DNA from: Clostridia bacterium
Lineage (GTDB): Bacteria; Bacillota; Clostridia; Oscillospirales; CAG-272
DNA length: 11,406 nt
Direction of reading: 5' to 3'
Assembly (NCBI GenBank): GCA_029010655.1
Contig: JAQXKW010000109.1
Location: forward strand, 1-11,406
Shown here in pieces: positions 6,850-11,406 of the stretch. A model generated the notes under the pieces. It was not told the origin of the DNA, ran no database searches, and was given only the letters and a program-made list of their open reading frames with translations. Within the stretch, counting starts at the first letter, position 1. Every line of letters begins with the position of its first letter. The position numbers and the translations under genes were made by a program.

Positions 6850-8181
6850 ATGTCAAAACCGGTAATAGCTATTGTGGGCAGACCCAATGTGGGCAAGTCC
6901 ACGCTGTTTAATAAACTTATCGGCGAGAGGCGTGCCATCGTTGAGGACGTTCCGGGTATTACCCGTGACAGAATTTACGGAGAAACCGAGTGGTGCGGCA
7001 AAACAATGATCGTCATTGATACGGGCGGCATTGAGCCCAAAACCGACGATATTATTCTCAAAAAGATGAGAGAGCAGGCGCAGATAGCAATAGATACTGC
7101 GGATGTTATCCTCTTTATGTGCGATATTAAGACGGGTCTTGTGGCAGATGACCTTGACATTGCGGTAATGCTGAAAAAGAGCAGAAAGCCCGTTATTCCC
7201 GTTGTAAACAAGGTGGATAAGGTGGGCGATGTTCCCCCGGAATTTTATGAGTTTTACGAGCTGGGCTTTGATACGGACCCTATCGCCGTTTCTTCAACAC
7301 ACGGAAGCGGCACGGGCGATCTTTTGGACGAAGTGATCCGTGTTCTCCCCGAATTTGAAAACGAGGAAGGGGAGGACGACGTAATAAGCGTTGCCGTAAT
7401 CGGAAAGCCCAATGCGGGAAAATCCTCTCTCATAAATAAAATTCTGGGAGACGATCGGCTCATAGTTTCAAATATAGCCGGAACTACAAGAGACGCCATT
7501 GACAGCCGTTTTGAAAACGAATTCGGCAAATATAATTTTATTGATACCGCAGGTCTCAGACGGCAGAGCAAGGTGGAGGACAGAATTGAAAAATTCAGCG
7601 TTCTCCGTGCGAAAATGGCTGTTGAGAGAGCCGACGTGTGCCTTTTGGTTATAGACGGAAACGAGGGTATCACCGAGCAGGACGAAAAAATCGCAGGTAT
7701 TGCCCATGAGGCGGGAAAAGCCACGATTATCTGCGTCAATAAGTGGGACCTTGTGGAAAAGGACAATAATACGGTAAAACAGTATACAAAGAAGGTGTAC
7801 GACGCACTTTCCTATATGACCTACGCACCCTTGCTGTTTATTTCTGCGGAGACGGGGCAAAGAGTGCAGAAGCTCTTTGAGCATATTAATTATGTTCATA
7901 ATCAGACTAATATGCGTATTTCCACAGGTATGCTCAACGACGTTCTGGCAGATGCGGTAAACCGTGTTCAGCCCCCGTCCGACAAGGGCAAACGGCTGAA
8001 AATTTATTATATGACCCAAACGGCGGTAGCGCCTCCTACCTTTGTTATGTTCTGCAATAATGCGGAGCTATTCCATTTTTCATACCAAAGGTATATTGAA
8101 AACCATTTGCGACAGACCTTCGGCTTTAAGGGTACTCCTATAAGAATTATTATCCGACAGAAAGGAGACAGCGAGGACTGA
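6850..8181 (+). CDS. der: Ribosome biogenesis GTPase Der (EngA)
   Basis: This 443-residue protein has two consecutive GTPase domains and a C-terminal KH-like domain, an arrangement unique to Der. Domain 1 shows GRPNVGKS (10-17), PGITRD (35-40), DTGG (57-60) and NKVD (120-123). Domain 2 shows GKPNAGKS (185-192), AGTTRD (210-215), DTAG (232-235) and NKWD (297-300). The KH-like part runs from about 355 to the end. Der binds the 50S subunit and is needed for its late assembly. All switch and nucleotide-binding motifs are intact. I chose ATG 6850, which gives MSKPVIAIVG and has AGAAAGG (6834-6840) 9 nt upstream. A TTG at 6841 is in frame but would touch the ribosome binding site. It begins 5 nt after the DUF512 gene and ends 13 nt before plsY. 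Confidence 0.97.
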   Translation: MSKPVIAIVGRPNVGKSTLFNKLIGERRAIVEDVPGITRDRIYGETEWCGKTMIVIDTGGIEPKTDDIILKKMREQAQIAIDTADVILFMCDIKTGLVADDLDIAVMLKKSRKPVIPVVNKVDKVGDVPPEFYEFYELGFDTDPIAVSSTHGSGTGDLLDEVIRVLPEFENEEGEDDVISVAVIGKPNAGKSSLINKILGDDRLIVSNIAGTTRDAIDSRFENEFGKYNFIDTAGLRRQSKVEDRIEKFSVLRAKMAVERADVCLLVIDGNEGITEQDEKIAGIAHEAGKATIICVNKWDLVEKDNNTVKQYTKKVYDALSYMTYAPLLFISAETGQRVQKLFEHINYVHNQTNMRISTGMLNDVLADAVNRVQPPSDKGKRLKIYYMTQTAVAPPTFVMFCNNAELFHFSYQRYIENHLRQTFGFKGTPIRIIIRQKGDSED

Positions 8182-8187
8182 GTCCTC
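8173..8187 (+). promoter_or_regulatory. Small hairpin spanning the der stop codon, upstream of plsY
   Basis: GAGGAC (8173-8178) and GTCCTC (8182-8187) form a perfect 6-bp stem whose 3-nt loop is the der stop codon TGA. The plsY start at 8195 has no ribosome binding site at normal distance; the nearest, AAAGGAG (8161-8167), is 27 nt away. Folding the hairpin would shorten this to about 12 nt. The stem is visible; the role in plsY translation is inference. Confidence 0.4.
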
Positions 8188-8194
8188 CGTTCTT

Positions 8195-8899
8195 ATGTTA
8201 TTTGCGAAGCTTTGCGAACTGGGACTTAATAATACGGCGGCATTGATTATTGCCGTTGTTCTGTCCGCAGTTTTCGGTTATTTTATAGGCAGCGTCAATT
8301 TCGGGATAATTCTGTCCGAAAAGCTTTATAAAGAGGACGTCAGAAAAAAGGGAAGCGGAAACGCCGGAAGCACCAACATGGTAAGAAACTACGGCTGGGT
8401 GCCGGGGCTTCTGACTCTTGCAGGGGATTTAGTGAAAACCGCCCTTGCGGTTCTTATGGGAATGCTTATGTTCCTTGAAAGAGGAATGTTTATTGCAGGA
8501 ATTTTCTGCATGATAGGGCACATTTTCCCCATTTATTTTGGATTTAAGGGCGGCAAAGGCGTTGCATGCTTCGGCGGCATAATAGTGATGACATCCATTA
8601 AAATGGGGCAGTGGTACATATTCGTCATTCTGCTGGCAATTTTTTTAATAGTTGTTATAGGTACAAGATATGTCTCCCTTGCCTCAATTGTATGCGCAAT
8701 GGTCTATCCCGTATTGCTGAACCGGGTTGATGCTTTCCTTATATCAAATGTTCCCGAGCTTCAGGTGCTTCAGGGACTGGAGATTTACGCCGTTATTCTG
8801 GGGCTTATGGTAATAATCCAGCACAGAGATAATATAGGCAGACTTCTCAGAGGGGAAGAAAATAAAATTTCCTTTAAGAAAAAGAAGAAAAATGATTGA
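8195..8899 (+). CDS. plsY: Acyl-phosphate:glycerol-3-phosphate acyltransferase PlsY
   Basis: This integral membrane protein has 234 residues. PlsY transfers the acyl group from acyl-phosphate (made by PlsX) to glycerol-3-phosphate, giving lysophosphatidic acid, the first step of phospholipid synthesis in most Gram-positive bacteria. All three signature loops are present: GSGNAGSTNMVR (53-64), GHIFPIYFGFKGGKGVA (108-124) and QHRDNIGRLLRGEEN (209-223). Hydrophobic segments lie at about 15-40, 69-93, 97-115, 127-156, 160-176 and 196-208. The N-terminus is about 12 residues longer than in many PlsY and the C-terminus ends in a lysine-rich run (KKKKK at 228-232). No normal Shine-Dalgarno site precedes ATG 8195, and no better start codon is apparent, so translation may depend on the der stop nearby and the hairpin described separately. 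The last 8 bases overlap the next gene. Confidence 0.95.
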   Translation: MLFAKLCELGLNNTAALIIAVVLSAVFGYFIGSVNFGIILSEKLYKEDVRKKGSGNAGSTNMVRNYGWVPGLLTLAGDLVKTALAVLMGMLMFLERGMFIAGIFCMIGHIFPIYFGFKGGKGVACFGGIIVMTSIKMGQWYIFVILLAIFLIVVIGTRYVSLASIVCAMVYPVLLNRVDAFLISNVPELQVLQGLEIYAVILGLMVIIQHRDNIGRLLRGEENKISFKKKKKND

Positions 8900-10067
8900 T
8901 GAGAAAATTGAACGGTTTTCGGTTCTGTGCGAAAAATCCGTCCTTGGCGAAACTCTGAAAAATATTGTGCTTTCCTCGCCCCGCACGGGCGAAGCGACGA
9001 AAATAAAAGGGGTTCTTAAAACCGTTTCGGAAAAAACTGTTTTACAGCTTGAATACAGCCTTTCCGAAGGGAGAGTACGTCAGGAAAACCTTTCGCCGGA
9101 ACAGGTGAGAGAGCGGATTTCCGCTCTTTCTCAGAGCTTTTCACGGTGCGACCTTAACGACGGCGGAGGAAATGCGTCCCTTCTTACCTCGAAAAAAGGA
9201 AAAATTTCTTTGGTATGCCACGGAACGATAGGCACGGGAGAAAAGCAGAGCCCCACAGCCGAAAGTGTAAAGAATTATATTCTGGACGGAACCGAGCCGT
9301 TTCTCTTTTATTTGGGAATATCCGATAAAAACGGGAGAGTACACGATAAAAAACAGGCAAAGTTCAGACAGATTAACAGATTTTTAGAATATGTGGGGGA
9401 TACGGTAAAGTATCTGCCGAAAAACGGGAATTTGCGGATAGCTGATCTCTGCTGCGGAAAGAGCTATCTTTCCTTTGCAGTTTACCACTATTTTGTCAAT
9501 ATTCTGGGCAGAACAGTGAGCATGGACTGCATGGACCTGAAAGAAAGCGTTATGGCGTACTGCTCCGAAACGGCTTTGAAATGCGGCTTTGACGGTATGA
9601 GTTTCAGCGCAGGCGACGTAAATAAGTATTCTCCGAAGGAGCCTCCCCATATGGTTGTCAGCCTTCACGCCTGCGATACCGCAACAGATATTGTGCTTAA
9701 CAGAGCGGTGAGCCTCGGGGCAAGGGTTATTCTGTCAACTCCCTGCTGTCACAGAGAGCTTTCAAGGAAAATAAACTCTCCTCAACTTAAATTTATTTGC
9801 GATAATTCCGTTCTGAAATCCAAATTCTGCGACGCCGCAACGGACTCTCTTAGAATACTCAGGCTGAAAGCCTGCGGATATGTTGCTGACGCAACGGAAT
9901 TTACCGATCCCGAGGACACGCCCAAAAACGTGCTGATCCGTGCCCGCAGGGATATGGGCTTCGATTTCGGACGGCGAGAAAAATTTCTTAACGAATACAA
10001 GGCGGCATATGCTTTCCTGTGCGGCACAGACGCACCGGATTTGCCGCAGGAGAAACTCTATGAATAA
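8892..10067 (+). CDS. Class I SAM-dependent methyltransferase, METTL25/Methyltransf_32-like
   Basis: This protein has 391 residues in two parts. Residues 1-150 form a domain I do not recognise, ending in the segment VHDKKQAKFRQINRFLEYV (150-168). Residues about 180-350 are a Rossmann methyltransferase domain with IADLCCGKSYLSF (183-195) as SAM-binding motif I, an acidic MDCMDLK (211-217) for the ribose contact, VVSLHACDTATD (255-266) and TPCCHREL (283-290). The SLHACD and PCCH motifs are typical of the Methyltransf_32 group that includes METTL25-like proteins and resembles the tRNA methylase Trm13. An RNA or ribosomal substrate is thus plausible but unproven. It overlaps plsY by 8 bp and the PHP gene by 8 bp, so it is translationally coupled on both sides. 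The site before ATG 8892 is only a weak AAGAAG run. Membership of the family is likely; the substrate is unknown. Confidence 0.82.
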   Translation: MIDEKIERFSVLCEKSVLGETLKNIVLSSPRTGEATKIKGVLKTVSEKTVLQLEYSLSEGRVRQENLSPEQVRERISALSQSFSRCDLNDGGGNASLLTSKKGKISLVCHGTIGTGEKQSPTAESVKNYILDGTEPFLFYLGISDKNGRVHDKKQAKFRQINRFLEYVGDTVKYLPKNGNLRIADLCCGKSYLSFAVYHYFVNILGRTVSMDCMDLKESVMAYCSETALKCGFDGMSFSAGDVNKYSPKEPPHMVVSLHACDTATDIVLNRAVSLGARVILSTPCCHRELSRKINSPQLKFICDNSVLKSKFCDAATDSLRILRLKACGYVADATEFTDPEDTPKNVLIRARRDMGFDFGRREKFLNEYKAAYAFLCGTDAPDLPQEKLYE

Positions 10068-11310
10068 TCAGGATATTCTTTTATGTCAGGAGAGAACCCC
10101 GGAGGAGCGGCTGTCTGCCCTGCGTGAGCTGGGAGCTCCCGAAAAAAGCGGCGGCGGAGAATGGGTCAATAACCATATACATACTACATATTCTTTCTCT
10201 CCCTATACTCCCTCGGCGGCAGTATATTTTGCCCGAAAAGCGGGACTTTCCACGGCAGGGATTATGGACCACGATTCCGTAGGCGGAATTGATGAGTTTA
10301 TAAAAGCGGGGGAAATCATAGGCATGCCCGTAACCGTGGGCTTTGAGTGCAGAACTGACGCTCGCGGAACTCCCCTTGAGGGACTTCGCCTGAATAACCC
10401 CGACCAAAAATCGGTAGCCTATGTTACGCTTCACGGCATCCCCCACGGGAATGTGGATAAGTGCGAAAAGGTGCTGGCACCGCTTCGTGAAAAACGTAAC
10501 GCACGCAACAGAAAAATGTGCGCGAAAATAAACGAAATATGTGCGCCTTTCGGCTTTTCCGTTGATTTTGACAGGGATGTTTTGCCCCTTTCCTCCTATA
10601 ATTGCGGAGGGAGCGTCACGGAACGACACGTGCTGTTTGCTCTTGTCCTGAAAATAACAGACGGCAAAAGCAGGGAAGACGTTATGTCTGCTCTTGACAG
10701 CCTGTGCGGAGCCTTGCCCGCAAAGGTGCGTGAAAAGCTCATGTCTGCCCCCGAAGAATACTATCTCTACGATATTCTCGGAGTGCTGAAAAGCAGTCTT
10801 ATAAAGAAAATATATGTTGACGCAGACGAGGAGCTAATGCACATTACCGACTTTGTAAGGCTTGCAAAGGAGGTGGGCGGAATTTGTGCATACGCATATC
10901 TGGGCGACGTGGGCGAAAGCCCTACGGGCGATAAGGCGGCGCAGAAGTTTGAGGACGATTATATTGAGGATTTGTTCAAAGCCTTAAAGGAATTCGGCTT
11001 CAACGCCGTAACTTACATGCCCTCAAGAAATACAAAAGAACAGCTTATAAGGGTTATGAGCCTTTGCGATAAATACGGATTTTTCCAAATCAGCGGCGAG
11101 GATATTAATTCTCCCAGACAGTCCTTCGTTTGCTCCGCCATGCAGAATTATCCTCATCTGTATGACGCAACCTATGCCCTTATCGGACACGAGAGTGCCG
11201 CAACGGAAAATCCCGACGACGGAATGTTTACTGAGAAAACCGCAGAAATAATTCCCGATCTGGGGGAAAGAATAAAATACTTTGCAAATATCGGCAGAAA
11301 CAGGAGATAA
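10060..11310 (+). CDS. PHP-domain protein with incomplete metal-binding site
   Basis: This protein has 416 residues. The N-terminal PHP motifs are clear: NNHIHTTYS (37-45, H39 and H41), MDHDSV (69-74, D70 and H71) and GFE (94-96, E96), and SVTERHVLFAL (185-195, H190) looks like the next element. Later motifs are altered: the place of AHP reads AYAYLGD (277-283), and the usual GSDxH reads GEDIN (346-350), so Asp348 stays but the last histidine is Asn350. PHP proteins are metal-dependent phosphoesterases, for instance histidinol phosphatase and DNA polymerase exonuclease domains; this one may bind fewer metals or act on something else. A long insert (about 115-275) interrupts the domain. ATG 10060 is preferred because AGGAG (10048-10052) lies 7 nt upstream and the sequence starts properly there; a longer frame from 9940 lies inside the methyltransferase gene. 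The next gene starts 2 nt after the stop. Confidence 0.8.
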   Translation: MNNQDILLCQERTPEERLSALRELGAPEKSGGGEWVNNHIHTTYSFSPYTPSAAVYFARKAGLSTAGIMDHDSVGGIDEFIKAGEIIGMPVTVGFECRTDARGTPLEGLRLNNPDQKSVAYVTLHGIPHGNVDKCEKVLAPLREKRNARNRKMCAKINEICAPFGFSVDFDRDVLPLSSYNCGGSVTERHVLFALVLKITDGKSREDVMSALDSLCGALPAKVREKLMSAPEEYYLYDILGVLKSSLIKKIYVDADEELMHITDFVRLAKEVGGICAYAYLGDVGESPTGDKAAQKFEDDYIEDLFKALKEFGFNAVTYMPSRNTKEQLIRVMSLCDKYGFFQISGEDINSPRQSFVCSAMQNYPHLYDATYALIGHESAATENPDDGMFTEKTAEIIPDLGERIKYFANIGRNRR

Positions 11311-11312
11311 GT

Positions 11313-11406
11313 ATGGAACTTTTTGAGAAAAAAACAATAGCCGCGCATCTCTCGCCGGCTTTCAGAATGATTTTTGACGGGGAAGGGCGTGCTGTCGTAA
11401 GCGTTG
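11313..11406 (+). CDS. Start of an unrecognised gene (31 codons, truncated by window end)
   Basis: ATG 11313 begins an open frame that runs to the right edge and reads MELFEKKTIAAHLSPAFRM then IFDGEGRAVVSV. It follows the PHP gene by 2 nt. AGGAG (11302-11306), inside the end of the PHP gene, sits 6 nt upstream, so it is very probably a real, co-translated gene. There is no signal peptide or membrane segment in the visible part. I cannot assign a family from 31 residues. Confidence 0.7.
   Translation, partial: MELFEKKTIAAHLSPAFRMIFDGEGRAVVSV

Noticed and set aside
9940..10059. Upstream extension of the PHP gene to ATG 9940
   Set aside because: The extra 40 codons lie inside the methyltransferase gene in another frame and have no family resemblance. 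ATG 10060 has an ideal AGGAG 7 nt upstream.

Overview
The window looks like ordinary chromosome from a low-to-mid-GC Gram-positive anaerobe, most likely a gut-type member of the Clostridia (Oscillospiraceae/Ruminococcaceae-like). The reasons are the purine-rich Shine-Dalgarno sites, a CotH-family kinase, PlsY rather than PlsB for acylglycerol phosphate synthesis, a DUF512 radical SAM gene beside der, and a clostridial-type glutamyl-tRNA synthetase next to a glutaminyl-tRNA synthetase. The genus cannot be fixed from this sequence alone.

Layout. Positions 2-1329 (+) hold the end of a CotH-family gene and, 2 nt after its stop, a predicted lipoprotein carrying a ComEC-like metallo-beta-lactamase-fold domain. 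They end at a perfect 14-bp hairpin (1331-1362). On the opposite strand, 1357-1476 is a short ORF for a 39-residue single-membrane-segment peptide with a strong ribosome binding site. It converges on the same hairpin and is the least expected item here. A clear extended -10 promoter (1548-1576) then starts a dense rightward gene string that runs off the right edge.

The string, in order, is: a glyoxalase-II-like hydrolase (1605), glutamyl-tRNA synthetase gltX (2237), glutaminyl-tRNA synthetase glnS (3886), a PDZ/radical SAM/DUF512 protein (5531), the ribosome-assembly GTPase der (6850), glycerol-3-phosphate acyltransferase plsY (8195), a METTL25-like (Methyltransf_32-type) methyltransferase (8892), a PHP-domain protein with an eroded metal site (10060), and the first 31 codons of an unrecognised gene (11313). 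Every junction is between an 8-bp overlap and a 13-nt gap and no internal terminator is visible, so they are probably one transcript with translational coupling.

Functionally the string is mostly translation (charging of Glu and Gln tRNAs, 50S maturation by Der) plus membrane lipid synthesis (PlsY), followed by poorly characterised enzymes. I found no mobile element, CRISPR array, tRNA or rRNA gene, riboswitch or defence system. The only non-coding stretch longer than a few bases is 1330-1604, and it is accounted for by the hairpin, the small reverse ORF and the promoters. I see no convincing wholly new system. The best leads are the small reverse-strand membrane peptide, the hairpin between der and plsY, and the methyltransferase-PHP-unknown tail of the string.
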